Source: Chlorobiota bacterium (GTDB lineage Bacteria > Bacteroidota > Ignavibacteria > Kapaibacteriales > NICIL-2). From it: a DNA stretch of 64,000 bases. The DNA lies in contig JAOAGY010000021.1 of assembly GCA_026415505.1 (NCBI GenBank), positions 28,885 to 92,884 of the forward strand, in the 5' to 3' direction. Both the position numbers and the translations under genes were made by a program. The notes beneath the pieces were generated by a model that saw nothing but the letters and a program-made list of their open reading frames with translations, was not told the DNA's origin and did no database searches. Positions 8,599 through 17,762 of the stretch are shown piece by piece (position 1 is the stretch's first letter; every line of letters begins with the position of its first letter).

Positions 8599-10086
8599 AT
8601 GAGAACTCTTGCGACGATCGCATTTGCCTGCTGTGCTGTGACGGTGCTTGCGCAAATTCAAACGCGCACGCTCCGACCGAAAGTCGAAATCTTCCCGTTC
8701 GAATACAACAGCTCGGCAGACGACTTCTGCCCTGCCATCACGCACAACGGCGCGACGCTCTACTTTACCTCCGATCGCTCGGGCGAGCAGCGGATTTACC
8801 TCTCGCGTTCACGTGGTGGCGAGCTGCAGAGTCCCGACCGCATTCGCACGCTTGGCGATGCTGCACAGATCGGATGCCCGGCACTGACACCCGATGGTCA
8901 GACGATGATCTTCGCTGCGTACAAGCACGAAGCCGGCAGCATCGGGCGGACCGATCTCTACATGAGCAAACGAAGCGACGGATACTGGAGCAGCGGCACA
9001 GGTCTCGGTTCGCCGGTCAATTCGAGTGCATGGGATTCGCAAGCCTCGCTCTCGAGCGACGGACGCACGCTTTACTTTGCCAGCGATCGTCCGGGCGGCA
9101 AAGGCGGCACCGATCTCTACCGCTCCCGATGGCTGGGCAATCGGTGGTCGGAACCGGAACCGCTGACCGAACTCAACACCGAGTACGACGAAATCACACC
9201 TTCGATCGCACCAGACAACAAAACACTCTATTTCGCCAGCAATCGTCCGGGCGGACTCGGAGGGCACGACATCTACGTCGCGCGTCTGCAGGGAAATCGC
9301 TTTTCGGCGCCACAGAACATCGGCGAGCCGATCAACTCCGCCAGTGACGACATCAGCTACATTGCGCTGCCGAACTCGACGACAGCATATTTTGCCAGTG
9401 ACCGTCCGGGAGGAAAAGGCGGCTTCGACATTTACCGCGCCGTGCCCAATCCCGAAATGCCCGAGCCAGTCGTCACCATGCGCGGTATCGTCCGTAACGC
9501 TGCTACGCAAGTGCCCGTCGGCGCCGACATCATCATCACCGATCTGAAGACCAAACAAAAAGTCGCCACCTTCCGCAGCGACGACGAAACCGGCGAGTAC
9601 TACGTCACGCTCACTGCCGGGCGCACTTACGCAATCACGGCATCGCACCCGAACTTCCTGTTCTATTCCGAGCAAGTGGAAGTGCCCGCAACCGAGCGTG
9701 GACGCGACCTGGAAAAGAATCTCGATTTGGCACCGATCGAAAACGAAAGTGCAACCCGCCTGCTGGTCTTTTTCGACTTCGACAAAGCCGACCTGAAGGA
9801 AGAATCGCTACCGGAACTCGATTTAGCCGCCGAGTTCTTGAAAGAGCATCCCACCGTGCGTGTCCGCATCGAGGGTCATACCGACGACGTCGGCACCGAC
9901 GACTACAACCTTCAGCTTTCCAAGCGACGCGCCGATGCCGTCAAAACCTATCTCGTCTCGAAAGGGGTGGACGAAAAACGAATCATGACGGTCGGCTACG
10001 GCAAGTCACGACCGAAAGTCAAGGACACCACGCCCGAAGCACGCGCACAGAATCGCCGTGTGGAGATGAAAATCGTCGCCAAATAG
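8599..10086 (+). CDS. PD40 propeller-CRD-OmpA protein, PorE-like
   Basis: This is a 495-residue periplasmic or outer-membrane-associated protein. An N-terminal export signal is followed by tandem PD40/WD40-like repeats (about 35-290), seen as LYFTSDRSG, LYFASDRPGGKGG, LYFASNRPGGLGG and AYFASDRPGGKGG. A carboxypeptidase-regulatory-like domain (about 295-375) follows, then an OmpA peptidoglycan-binding domain (about 395-495) with FFDFDKADLKEES, IEGHTDDVGTDDYN and LSKRRADAV. This order matches PorE, the peptidoglycan-anchored T9SS protein, but the TPR segment of P. gingivalis PorE is absent. A role in T9SS is inference, supported by the abundant T9SS cargo nearby. A strong ribosome site (GGAGGTGA) precedes the ATG. 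Confidence 0.83.
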   Translation: MRTLATIAFACCAVTVLAQIQTRTLRPKVEIFPFEYNSSADDFCPAITHNGATLYFTSDRSGEQRIYLSRSRGGELQSPDRIRTLGDAAQIGCPALTPDGQTMIFAAYKHEAGSIGRTDLYMSKRSDGYWSSGTGLGSPVNSSAWDSQASLSSDGRTLYFASDRPGGKGGTDLYRSRWLGNRWSEPEPLTELNTEYDEITPSIAPDNKTLYFASNRPGGLGGHDIYVARLQGNRFSAPQNIGEPINSASDDISYIALPNSTTAYFASDRPGGKGGFDIYRAVPNPEMPEPVVTMRGIVRNAATQVPVGADIIITDLKTKQKVATFRSDDETGEYYVTLTAGRTYAITASHPNFLFYSEQVEVPATERGRDLEKNLDLAPIENESATRLLVFFDFDKADLKEESLPELDLAAEFLKEHPTVRVRIEGHTDDVGTDDYNLQLSKRRADAVKTYLVSKGVDEKRIMTVGYGKSRPKVKDTTPEARAQNRRVEMKIVAK

Positions 10087-10087
10087 C

Positions 10088-10873
10088 GTGCGGCGCAAGC
10101 GCTACAAACTCACGATCGAATACGACGGTTCGCGCTATCGGGGTTGGCAAGTCCAGCCAAGCGGGCGAACGATCCAAGGCGAGTTGATCGCGGCACTGCG
10201 CGCTGCGACAGGTAGCGCTGACGCCACGTGCACAGGCGCCGGACGTACCGATGCCGGTGTCCACGCACTCGGGCAGGTCGCCCATACGGATTTGATCACT
10301 CGGCTCGAACCAGCCGACCTGTGCGCTGCGATCAACGAACATCTACCAGCCGATATTCACGTGCTGTCGGTCGAACCCGTCTCGCACACCTTCGACGCTC
10401 GGCGTAGTGCCGTCGCGCGGAGTTACCTCTATTGCATCGCGCTGCGCCGCAGCGCATTCATCAAAAACTACGCATGGTGGGTGCGCTCGCCGCTCGATCT
10501 GGAGCGCATGCAGTCCGCCGGCGAGCTGCTCGAAGGAATGCACGACTTTCGCTCGTTCGCCAAACCCGATCCCGGGGTGCGTTCGACGCGCGTCATGGTC
10601 GAGCAGGTACACATTGAACAGCAAGGCATGCTCGTGCTCGTGCGCATAACCGCGTCGCATTTCCTTTGGCATATGGCGCGAGCGATTGTCGGCACACTGG
10701 TCGGTGTCGGCAGTGGACAGCTCAGCGACGACGACGTCGTTGCATATCTCCGCTCGCCGTCTGCCGAGCCACTGCGGAATGCTGCTCCTGCTGCTGGTTT
10801 GTATTTGGAGCGGGTGTACTACAAAGGAGAGCCACGCATCAGCACGATCGCACCAATTCTGCGGCTCACCTAA
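10088..10873 (+). CDS. truA: tRNA pseudouridine(38-40) synthase
   Basis: This 261-residue enzyme isomerises uridines 38-40 in the anticodon arm of many tRNAs. The family core is clear: LTIEYDGSRYRGWQVQ near the start and CTGAGRTDAGVHALGQVAH around the catalytic Asp, D55. A later block, ITASHFLWHMARAIVG, matches the family's C-terminal half. The start is GTG, one base after the stop of the OmpA gene, so the two are co-transcribed. Its stop overlaps the stop of the opposing acyl-CoA dehydrogenase gene by a few bases. Confidence 0.93.
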   Translation: MRRKRYKLTIEYDGSRYRGWQVQPSGRTIQGELIAALRAATGSADATCTGAGRTDAGVHALGQVAHTDLITRLEPADLCAAINEHLPADIHVLSVEPVSHTFDARRSAVARSYLYCIALRRSAFIKNYAWWVRSPLDLERMQSAGELLEGMHDFRSFAKPDPGVRSTRVMVEQVHIEQQGMLVLVRITASHFLWHMARAIVGTLVGVGSGQLSDDDVVAYLRSPSAEPLRNAAPAAGLYLERVYYKGEPRISTIAPILRLT

Positions 10874-12027
10874 GCGATGGCGTACTCTTTGAGCAATTCG
10901 CGCGCGATGACGATGTGTTGGATTTCGCTGGTGCCTTCGTAAATCTCGGTGATTTTGGCATCGCGCAAGTATCGCTCGACCAAATATTCCCGCACGTAGC
11001 CATAGCCGCCGTGCACCTGAATCGCATCGAGGGCGTTTTCGACCGCCACACGCGATGCAAGCAGCTTCGCTTGTGCTGCTTCCTTGACGTAACGCTTGTG
11101 CTGATCTTTGAGCCATGCTGCACGGTAGGTCAGCAGTCGTGCTGCGTCGAGTTTTGTCGCCATGTCGGCGAGCTTGAATTGAATCGCTTGCAGCTCGGCG
11201 ATCGGGCGACCGAAGGCATGGCGCTGCTGCGAGTACTCGAGCGCTGCTTCGAACGATGCTGCAGCAATACCGAGCGCTTGGGCTGCGATCCCGATGCGCC
11301 CGCCGTTGAGCGTTTCCATCGCGATTTTGAATCCTTGTCCGACCTCGCCGAGCCGGTTCGCATCCGGCACGTGAACGTTGTCGAAACCGAGCGAGCAGGT
11401 ATCGCTCGATCGAATGCCGAGCTTGTCTTCCTTTGCGCCGTGCGTAAAGCCTGGCGTTCCTTTTTCGACCAGAAAGCATGTGATGCCGCGGTGGCGCAAC
11501 TCGCGATTGGTCTGCGCGAAAACCAAGTACACGCTCGCCGTCGTGCCGTTGGTAATCCAGTTCTTGGTGCCGTTGATGATCCACTCGTCGCCATCGCGCG
11601 TTGCAGTGGTGTGCTGCGAGGTGGCATCCGAACCGGCTTCCGGCTCCGAAAGACAAAATGCACCGATGATTTCGCCTTGTGCCAGTCGGCGCAAGTAGCG
11701 CTCTTTCTGCTCGTCGGTGCCGTAGGTTTCGATTGCCCAGCACACGAGCGAGTTGTTCACCGACATGATGACACCGACGCTGGCATCCACTTTGGAAATT
11801 TCCTCCATGGCGATCACGTAGCTGATGCAATCGAGTCCACTGCCGCCCCACTCGGGCGAAACCATCATGCCGAGGAAGCCAAGTTCGCCGAGCTTGCGGA
11901 CGATTTCGGCGGGGAATTCGCCGGTTTTATCGCGTTCGACGGCACTGGGAGCGATCTCGCTTCGAGCGAACTCGCGCGCCGTCTGACGAATCATCTCGTG
12001 CGTTTCGGAAAATTCGAGCGAAAACAT
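10870..12027 (-). CDS. Acyl-CoA dehydrogenase, short-chain/butyryl type
   Basis: This is a 385-residue flavoprotein of fatty-acid or amino-acid catabolism that forms the trans-2 double bond of an acyl-CoA and passes electrons to ETF. Family blocks are intact: helical N-terminus (SLEFSETHEMIRQTAREFA), FAD-binding AFCLSEPEAGSD and WITNGTTA, then QAIQFKLADMATKLDAARLL and VHGGYGYVREY. The catalytic Glu is in IYEGTSEIQ (about residue 364), the position used by short- and medium-chain enzymes. Substrate length cannot be fixed from sequence. The frame runs further upstream without a domain; the start used matches the usual N-terminus (MFSLEFSE), with an ATG two codons earlier as alternative. No ETF genes are in view. 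Confidence 0.9.
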   Translation of the reverse strand: MFSLEFSETHEMIRQTAREFARSEIAPSAVERDKTGEFPAEIVRKLGELGFLGMMVSPEWGGSGLDCISYVIAMEEISKVDASVGVIMSVNNSLVCWAIETYGTDEQKERYLRRLAQGEIIGAFCLSEPEAGSDATSQHTTATRDGDEWIINGTKNWITNGTTASVYLVFAQTNRELRHRGITCFLVEKGTPGFTHGAKEDKLGIRSSDTCSLGFDNVHVPDANRLGEVGQGFKIAMETLNGGRIGIAAQALGIAAASFEAALEYSQQRHAFGRPIAELQAIQFKLADMATKLDAARLLTYRAAWLKDQHKRYVKEAAQAKLLASRVAVENALDAIQVHGGYGYVREYLVERYLRDAKITEIYEGTSEIQHIVIARELLKEYAIA

Positions 12028-12069
12028 TCGCATGCGCAAGGTGTGTGAAACAGCTATGAGCAAAAATGC

Positions 12070-12077
12070 GAATTTTG
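12070..12077 (+). promoter_or_regulatory. Putative -7 element for the Hcy-MTHFR gene
   Basis: GAATTTTG, followed by CCGTCG, lies 35 bases before the start. It differs from TAnnTTTG at the first base and shares the AATTTTGCCG core with boxes at 31986 and 53030. Confidence 0.38.
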
Positions 12078-12111
12078 CCGTCGAACCATCCGCAGCGATT
12101 CCACAGGTCCA

Positions 12112-13968
12112 ATGCCATCGCAGCGACCGACATTTGCCGAACGTCTCAGCGATCGAGTGCGACCGATCGTCGCGGTCGGCTCGATCGAACACGAACTGGC
12201 ACGACACACCGACGACCGCCCCGAGCTTGCAGCAGTGCAATCGCCACTATTGCTCGAGGACGTCATTGCCCGTTTCGTCGAAGCAGGTGCCGAACTTGTG
12301 TTGACCCCGACAGAGCGCGCCAGTCGTTTGTGGTTGGAGCCGCTCGATCGTGCCGAGAAAGTCTATGAACTCAACCGCAAGGCGGTCTGGATCGCCCGCA
12401 AAGCAGCGCGCAAAGCAGCATACGTCGGTGGTGTCGTCGCCCCGCCACCGGCGATGTTGGAGCCGATCGGTCCGCTGACCAAGGACATGCTGCGCCGCAG
12501 TGTCGCCGAGCAAGCAATCGCACTGCTCGACGGCGGTTGCGATGTGCTCGTCCTCAAGTCGTTCGTGGACCTCGACGAATTGCTCATCGCGCTCGAAACC
12601 GTTGCGCCGATCGCCAACGGCACACCAATCGTCGCACTCAAATCGTTCCCCGAAGACGGCGCAGTACTGGCGACGTCGTTCCCTGCCGATGTCGCTCGTC
12701 TGCTGGCGGCACAGGCAGCCGTCGCAGCGGTCGGTGCATGCGGTACGGTCGGTCCGCAGCGGATGCGCAGCATCGTCGCAGCGATGAGAAGCGGCACCGC
12801 ATTGCCGCTCGCAGCCTTGCCCGATTGCGGCATTCCGACGATCGTCGGTGGCAAAGCGATCTACACTGCCGATGCCGACTACGTCGCGCGCAGTGTGCGC
12901 CACTTAGCCGATCTCGGCACGCGCATCGTCGGAACCGATCGTGGCACGACTGTGCCGATTGTCGCAGCCATCAGCGAAGCGCTCCGATCGGAATCGCTGT
13001 CGGTCGAAGAAACGCCACCGGCAGCACCGGCGACGCATCTGGTCGCTCCGATGGATCGCCAACCCCCGTCGAGCTTTGCCGAGGCGCTCCGCACGCGCTT
13101 CGTAGTGACCGCCGAGCTGGACATTCCGCGCGGTCTCGATATGCGAAGCGTTCTCGATGGAGCCGCATTCTTTCGCAAGCATGGTTTCGACGCGGTCAAT
13201 ATCAGCGACGGTGCACGGGCACGATTGCGCGTCAACTCGATCATGCTCAGCGCGCTGGTGCAGCAGCAAACGGGCATCGAGTGCATCGCGCACATCGCCT
13301 GTCGGGATCGCAACATGGTCGCCCTGCAGAGCGATTTGCTCGGTGCGGCATTGCTCGGCGTGCAAAACATCTTGGCGGTCAGTGGCGATCCGACGCACAT
13401 CGGCGACTTTCCCCGTGCCAAGTCGGTCGGCGACCTCGATTCGATCGGATTGATTCGCGCTGCACGAATGATGAACGCCGGACGCGACCTTGCCGGCAAT
13501 CCGCTCGGCAGTGCGACTTCGTTCACCATCGCGTGTGCATGCAATCCGTGCGCCGAGGATTTGGACGAGGAACTCGACAGGCTCGCACGCAAGATCGCCG
13601 AAGGCGCCGAAGCGGTTTTCACGCAGCCGATTTTCGACCCCGACACGTGGCTGCGCTTCATCGAACGGGTACGCGCGTTGCCGGCACGGTTCATCGTCGG
13701 CGTGCTCCCATTGCGAAGCCTTCGCCACGCGGAATTCTTGCACTACGAAGTACCCGGCATGGTCGTGCCCGGCTGGGTGCGTCAGCGCTTGGCACACGCT
13801 GCAACGCCGCGACACGCCGCCGAAGAAGGTATCGCCATCGCTGCAGAGTTTCTCGCTGCCGTCCGCCCACATGCCGACGGAGTGTACCTGATGCCGCCGT
13901 TCAAAAAGTACAGCGTCGCCGTCGAAGTTCTCCGACGCGCCGGTGTGGCTGTCACAGCCGACCGCTGA
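12112..13968 (+). CDS. Fused Hcy-like domain + methylenetetrahydrofolate reductase
   Basis: This 618-residue protein has the two-domain layout of B. subtilis YitJ. The C-terminal half (about 325-615) is a methylenetetrahydrofolate reductase barrel: FVVTAELDIPRGLD with the conserved Glu, HIACRDRNMVALQSDLLGA, ILAVSGDP, and AEAVFTQPIFD. It should make 5-methyl-THF with FAD. The N-terminal half (about 10-290) keeps the homocysteine S-methyltransferase fold (LVLTPTERASRL, VLVLKSFVDLDEL) but has lost the active-site signatures. The glycine-rich DGAMGT start reads VGSIEHE, the first zinc Cys motif reads GACGTVGP with the Cys shifted, and GGCCGT reads GTDRGT (274-279). The N-terminal half is therefore probably not a zinc methyltransferase. 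The gene is divergent from the dehydrogenase. Confidence 0.86.
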   Translation: MPSQRPTFAERLSDRVRPIVAVGSIEHELARHTDDRPELAAVQSPLLLEDVIARFVEAGAELVLTPTERASRLWLEPLDRAEKVYELNRKAVWIARKAARKAAYVGGVVAPPPAMLEPIGPLTKDMLRRSVAEQAIALLDGGCDVLVLKSFVDLDELLIALETVAPIANGTPIVALKSFPEDGAVLATSFPADVARLLAAQAAVAAVGACGTVGPQRMRSIVAAMRSGTALPLAALPDCGIPTIVGGKAIYTADADYVARSVRHLADLGTRIVGTDRGTTVPIVAAISEALRSESLSVEETPPAAPATHLVAPMDRQPPSSFAEALRTRFVVTAELDIPRGLDMRSVLDGAAFFRKHGFDAVNISDGARARLRVNSIMLSALVQQQTGIECIAHIACRDRNMVALQSDLLGAALLGVQNILAVSGDPTHIGDFPRAKSVGDLDSIGLIRAARMMNAGRDLAGNPLGSATSFTIACACNPCAEDLDEELDRLARKIAEGAEAVFTQPIFDPDTWLRFIERVRALPARFIVGVLPLRSLRHAEFLHYEVPGMVVPGWVRQRLAHAATPRHAAEEGIAIAAEFLAAVRPHADGVYLMPPFKKYSVAVEVLRRAGVAVTADR

Positions 13969-13979
13969 ACCATTGCCCG

Positions 13980-13987
13980 TATATTCG
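13980..13987 (+). promoter_or_regulatory. Putative -7 element for the RDD gene
   Basis: TATATTCG fits TAnnTTTG except for one base and lies 55 bases before the RDD start. It sits just after the stop codon of the MTHFR gene, so the RDD gene may have its own promoter. Confidence 0.42.
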
Positions 13988-14041
13988 CGCAGCCCTCGCG
14001 GTGGGGCAGGTGGTGTTGTTTCACTTTTTCGGGAGCGTCCC

Positions 14042-14662
14042 ATGTCACAGGAACCTTCGCGCACAGTGCCGGTCACGGAATTGCGCATCGGATTCGGGCG
14101 CCGTCTGGTCGCCATCCTCCTCGACGGCATCATCATTGCCATTGTCTCCGGTATCCTCGCACTGAGTGCAGGCTCAGCGTTCGAACCCCTCGTCGAAAAA
14201 CACATCGCAGCGCAGACGGAAGAAATGAACGCGTCGCTATCGGAGATGGACGAAGAGCAAGCAGACATGGCGATGGGATTTGCCAAAACCGGTATCGTCT
14301 GGGGCTTCGTCGCCACTGCGCTTGCGCTCGTGTACTCGCTGTTCGAAATCTTCGCGGCAGCTTCGCCCGGCAAAATGATGCTCGGCATCAAGATCGCCAA
14401 TGCCGATGGAACTGCGGCGACCACGCAAACGCTGACGACACGCTGGCTCGTCAAAACGGGACTATCGAGCCTGCTGAGCATCGCCGGTATGCTCACTGGA
14501 ACTGCGATGTTGACGACGCTTTCGCAAGTGATCGGGCTGGTCGTCTTTCTGGGCTGTTTCCTCGTGCTCGGCAGCAACCGTCAAGCACTCCACGATATGA
14601 TCGCCAAGACGGCGGTGTATCGTCGCGAGCACGTCATGCAACCGGAATCCGTCGTCATGTGA
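14042..14662 (+). CDS. RDD family membrane protein
   Basis: This 206-residue inner-membrane protein of unknown role has the RDD signature: conserved arginine and aspartate in the first membrane helix (GFGRRLVAILLDGIII, R20/R21 and D28), then WGFVATALALVYSLFEIF and the cytoplasmic motif GKMMLGIKIANADG, and a third helical hairpin (VIGLVVFLGCFLVLG) before the conserved ALHDMIAKTAV. The acidic loop between helices 1 and 2 (EEMNASLSEMDEEQAD) is unusual. Some RDD proteins have been linked to ion or cation transport, but function is not established here. The ATG is preceded by CGGGAGCG. Its stop codon abuts the tryptophan dioxygenase start, so the two are in one operon. Confidence 0.8.
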   Translation: MSQEPSRTVPVTELRIGFGRRLVAILLDGIIIAIVSGILALSAGSAFEPLVEKHIAAQTEEMNASLSEMDEEQADMAMGFAKTGIVWGFVATALALVYSLFEIFAAASPGKMMLGIKIANADGTAATTQTLTTRWLVKTGLSSLLSIAGMLTGTAMLTTLSQVIGLVVFLGCFLVLGSNRQALHDMIAKTAVYRREHVMQPESVVM

Positions 14663-14664
14663 CA

Positions 14665-15753
14665 ATGGAACGCAAGCGGCTCTACTACAGCGACTATTTG
14701 CAGCTCGACAAAATTCTCGGTGCACAGCATCTGCGAAGCTCCGAGCTGGGCGAGCCAGCACACGAGGAAATGCTCTTCATCATCGTCCACCAGGCATTCG
14801 AGCTGTGGTTCAAGCAATTGCTGTGGGAGTTGCGCGACGCGATCGCACGCTTGGGGCAGGATTACGTTCCGGAATCCGACGTCGGCATCGCACTCGATCG
14901 GATTCGGCGGATGCTCGCGATCGTCGAACTTCTCGAACGGCAGTTCGACGTTCTCGAAACGATGACCCCACAACAGTTCATGGAATTCCGCGACCTGCTC
15001 TATCCCGCCAGTGGCTTCGAGTCGGTGCAGTTCCGCATGCTCGAAGTGCTCTTGGGAGTCGATGAGCGTCATCGCGTCCAGATTGACGCAGCGGGGTATC
15101 GAGCGCGGTTGCACGACCACGATCGCACCGCGCTCGAACGCGTCGCCGCCGAGCCGAACCTTTTCGCGACGATCGAACGGTGGCTCGAAAAAATGCCGTT
15201 CATGGAATCGAGCGGCTATCGTTTTCTCGATGCCTACCGCCGAGCGGTCGAGCGCATTTTCGCTCACGACCGCGAAGAACTTCACCGCGTCGCGACGCTC
15301 AGCGACGACGAACGCCGCAAACAGCTCGACCAAATCGCCCGACTGGAAGCGCATTTCGCCGCACTTTTCGACGAAGGCGCTTACCGCCAGCTCATCGAGC
15401 GCGGCGAAAAACGCATGTCGCAGCGCGCTACACTGGCGGCGTTGTTCATCGCTGTGTACGCGAACTATCCTCTGCTTCAGCAGCCGTACCGCTTGCTCGA
15501 TGCCGTACTGGAGCTGGACAAACGGGTAAGTCTGTTTCGGTTTCGACACGCGCTCATGGTCAGCCGGATGATCGGGCAGCGGACAGGAACGGGCGGATCG
15601 AGCGGATTCGACTATCTGATGAAAACCGTGCTCCAGCATCGCGTGTTCACCGATCTGGCAGCGCTCGCCAGCTACATTCTCCCGTCGTCGCAAGTGCCGC
15701 CGCTCCCACCGGACATTGCGGAAAAGCTGCACTTTGTCGCAGAGCTGCGTTGA
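14665..15753 (+). CDS. kynA: Tryptophan 2,3-dioxygenase
   Basis: This 362-residue haem enzyme opens the indole ring of L-tryptophan to N-formylkynurenine, the first step of kynurenine catabolism. Family motifs are strong: YSDYLQLDKILGAQ, EEMLFIIVHQAFELWFKQLLWE with the distal His (about residue 42), FMEFRDLLYPASGFESVQFR with the substrate-binding Arg, and FRHALMVSRMIG with the proximal haem-ligand His (about 295), then RTGTGGSSG. It is longer than the roughly 280-residue proteobacterial enzymes, with an insert around 210-260. A GTG at 14659 overlapping the RDD stop is a possible earlier start adding two residues. No kynureninase or formamidase is in the window, so the rest of the pathway lies elsewhere. 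Confidence 0.94.
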   Translation: MERKRLYYSDYLQLDKILGAQHLRSSELGEPAHEEMLFIIVHQAFELWFKQLLWELRDAIARLGQDYVPESDVGIALDRIRRMLAIVELLERQFDVLETMTPQQFMEFRDLLYPASGFESVQFRMLEVLLGVDERHRVQIDAAGYRARLHDHDRTALERVAAEPNLFATIERWLEKMPFMESSGYRFLDAYRRAVERIFAHDREELHRVATLSDDERRKQLDQIARLEAHFAALFDEGAYRQLIERGEKRMSQRATLAALFIAVYANYPLLQQPYRLLDAVLELDKRVSLFRFRHALMVSRMIGQRTGTGGSSGFDYLMKTVLQHRVFTDLAALASYILPSSQVPPLPPDIAEKLHFVAELR

Positions 15754-15771
15754 GCAGCACCCTGCAGCTCG

Positions 15772-17022
15772 TCATGCAGCTTCGGTAGCCGCGTCGAGAT
15801 CGCGGTCGTACACGGCAGGCGACTCCCCGCGAACCGCTGCTGCAGTGATGCGGACGCGCCGCACGCCGCGGAGTTCCGGCAGTTCGTACATGATCGGCAG
15901 CATCACCTCCTCGAGAATCGAGCGAAGTCCGCGGGCACCGGTTTTTCGCTCTTTCGCCAGTCGCACGACTTCGAGCAATGCCTCGCGGTCGAATTCGAGC
16001 TGCACTCCCTCCATCGCGAACAGTTTTTGATACTGCTTGACGAGTGCGTTTTTCGGTTCAGTCAGAATGCTCAACATCGCTTCGTCGTCGAGCGGGTGGA
16101 GCGCAACGAGCACCGGCAACCGACCGATGAATTCGGGGATGAAGCCATACTTGAGCAAATCGTCCGGCTCGACGTGACTGAGAAGCTCGTAGGTTTCCTC
16201 GACGCTCGTCGTGCCAGGATTGTGGAAACCGATCGCTGTCGATCGCATCCGCCGTGCGATGATTTTTTCCAGCCCGTCGAATGCGCCACCGCAGATGAAG
16301 AGAATGTTGCGCGTGTTGACCTGCAAGAGCGGTTGTTCGGGATGTTTGCGTCCGCCGCGCGGCGGAACACCGGCGATCGTGCCTTCGAGCAGCTTGAGCA
16401 GAGCTTGCTGGACTCCTTCCCCCGATACATCGCGCGTGATGCTGGGCGAATCGCTCTTGCGGGTGATCTTGTCGATCTCGTCGATGTACACAATGCCCAT
16501 TTCGGCACGCGCGACGTTGTAGTCGGCATTCTGCAGCAGCGCTGCGATGATGGATTCGACGTCGTCGCCGACGTAGCCGGCTTCGGTCAGTGTCGTCGCA
16601 TCGGCGATGGCGAACGGAACGTCGAGAATTTTCGCCAGCGTTCGAGCCAGCAGCGTTTTTCCCGTCCCGGTCGGTCCGATGAGCAGAATGTTGCTTTTTT
16701 CCACCTCGACGTCTTCGAACGCACCGAGCACACTGCCGCCGAGCACGCGCTTGTAGTGGTTGTACACAGCCACCGAGAGTGCCCGCTTCGCTTCGTCTTG
16801 ACCGACGACATACGCATCCAATTGCGCCTTGATTTCGGACGGCTTGGGAAGTTTGAGCGCAGGCACCGGCGCTGCCGACTGCCGCTCGCGCTGGCGGCTC
16901 TGCAGCATGATGAGCGAGTTGATGACGCAGATGTCGCAGATGTTCGCGTTGTTGCCCGTGATGAGCGTCGTCACTTCGTGTGCCGAACGCCCGCAGAACG
17001 AACAGGTGTATTCTTTGCTCAT
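15772..17022 (-). CDS. clpX: ATP-dependent Clp protease, ATPase subunit ClpX
   Basis: This 416-residue AAA+ unfoldase feeds tagged proteins to ClpP. The N-terminal zinc finger is complete (C7, C10, C29, C32). Walker A GPTGTGKT is at 116-123, the pore loop GYVG at 149-152 and Walker [11 protein letters not shown] ends with D181-E182. A second pore loop, RGGRKHPEQ, is also present. The IGF tripeptide needed to dock on ClpP is seen in [10 protein letters not shown]. The start ([10 protein letters not shown]) is the family's usual one, although the frame is open further upstream. It lies 67 bases downstream of clpP in the same leftward set as tig. Confidence 0.97.
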   Translation of the reverse strand: MSKEYTCSFCGRSAHEVTTLITGNNANICDICVINSLIMLQSRQRERQSAAPVPALKLPKPSEIKAQLDAYVVGQDEAKRALSVAVYNHYKRVLGGSVLGAFEDVEVEKSNILLIGPTGTGKTLLARTLAKILDVPFAIADATTLTEAGYVGDDVESIIAALLQNADYNVARAEMGIVYIDEIDKITRKSDSPSITRDVSGEGVQQALLKLLEGTIAGVPPRGGRKHPEQPLLQVNTRNILFICGGAFDGLEKIIARRMRSTAIGFHNPGTTSVEETYELLSHVEPDDLLKYGFIPEFIGRLPVLVALHPLDDEAMLSILTEPKNALVKQYQKLFAMEGVQLEFDREALLEVVRLAKERKTGARGLRSILEEVMLPIMYELPELRGVRRVRITAAAVRGESPAVYDRDLDAATEAA

Positions 17023-17089
17023 CGTTGCTTGGTCGGTAGTCGTCAACCTTCGATGCACGTCGAGCGTGTATGCCCGATGTCGCGTGCTG

Positions 17090-17707
17090 TCAGACAGTTT
17101 TTGTGCTTTCGAGTACGTGATCGACGATGCCGTATTCGAGCGCTTCGTGTGCCGACATGTAGTTGTCGCGGTCGGCATCGCGTTTGATGTCGTCGTAGGT
17201 CTTGCCGGTGTGCCGCGCGATGACGTGATAGAGCATGTCGCGAATGCGCAGCATCTCTTTGGTGAAAATCTCGATATCGGTGGCTTGCCCTTGCGTGCGA
17301 CCGAGCGGCTGATGCATCAGGATACGCGAGTGCGGCAGTGCGTAACGCTTGCCCTTCGTTCCGGCACACAGCAGCACTTGCGCCATCGAAGCTGCCACGC
17401 CGACGCAGTAGGTGGCGATGTCGGGCTTGATGTACTGCATCGTGTCGTAGATCGCCATTCCGGCGGTGACGCTACCGCCCGGCGAGTTGATGTACATGAA
17501 GATGTCCTTCGACGGGTCTTCGCTGGCTAAAAAGAGCAACTGCGCGATGACCAGCGATGCGACGTAATCGTCGATCGGCGTTCCGATGAAGATGATGCGC
17601 TCTTTGAGCAGACGCGAGTAGATGTCGTAGGAACGCTCGCCGCGGCTCGTTTGCTCGATGACGATCGGCACGAGCTGGCTACGTGGATCGAACGAGTAGA
17701 GTTCCAT
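17090..17707 (-). CDS. clpP: ATP-dependent Clp protease, proteolytic subunit
   Basis: This 205-residue serine peptidase forms the tetradecameric chamber fed by ClpX. The catalytic Ser is in [11 protein letters not shown], the His in [10 protein letters not shown] and the Asp in the KRDADRD stretch; the oxyanion region [11 protein letters not shown] is intact. The N-terminus [21 protein letters not shown] is typical. The start could be this ATG or one 33 bases earlier (17740); the later one is closer to the usual length. It follows tig by 55 bases and precedes clpX, the common tig-clpP-clpX order, so all three are probably transcribed together with the upstream tRNA gene. Confidence 0.96.
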   Translation of the reverse strand: MELYSFDPRSQLVPIVIEQTSRGERSYDIYSRLLKERIIFIGTPIDDYVASLVIAQLLFLASEDPSKDIFMYINSPGGSVTAGMAIYDTMQYIKPDIATYCVGVAASMAQVLLCAGTKGKRYALPHSRILMHQPLGRTQGQATDIEIFTKEMLRIRDMLYHVIARHTGKTYDDIKRDADRDNYMSAHEALEYGIVDHVLESTKTV

Positions 17708-17762
17708 GCAATCTCGAGCAGTGGTGAATGCAAGCGCCATTGACGCATCGGTGCGCGATTTA

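Noticed and set aside
15742..15770. GAGCTGC/GCAGCTC inverted repeat between tryptophan dioxygenase and clpX as a terminator
   Set aside because: No T run follows on either strand and the left arm lies inside coding sequence.
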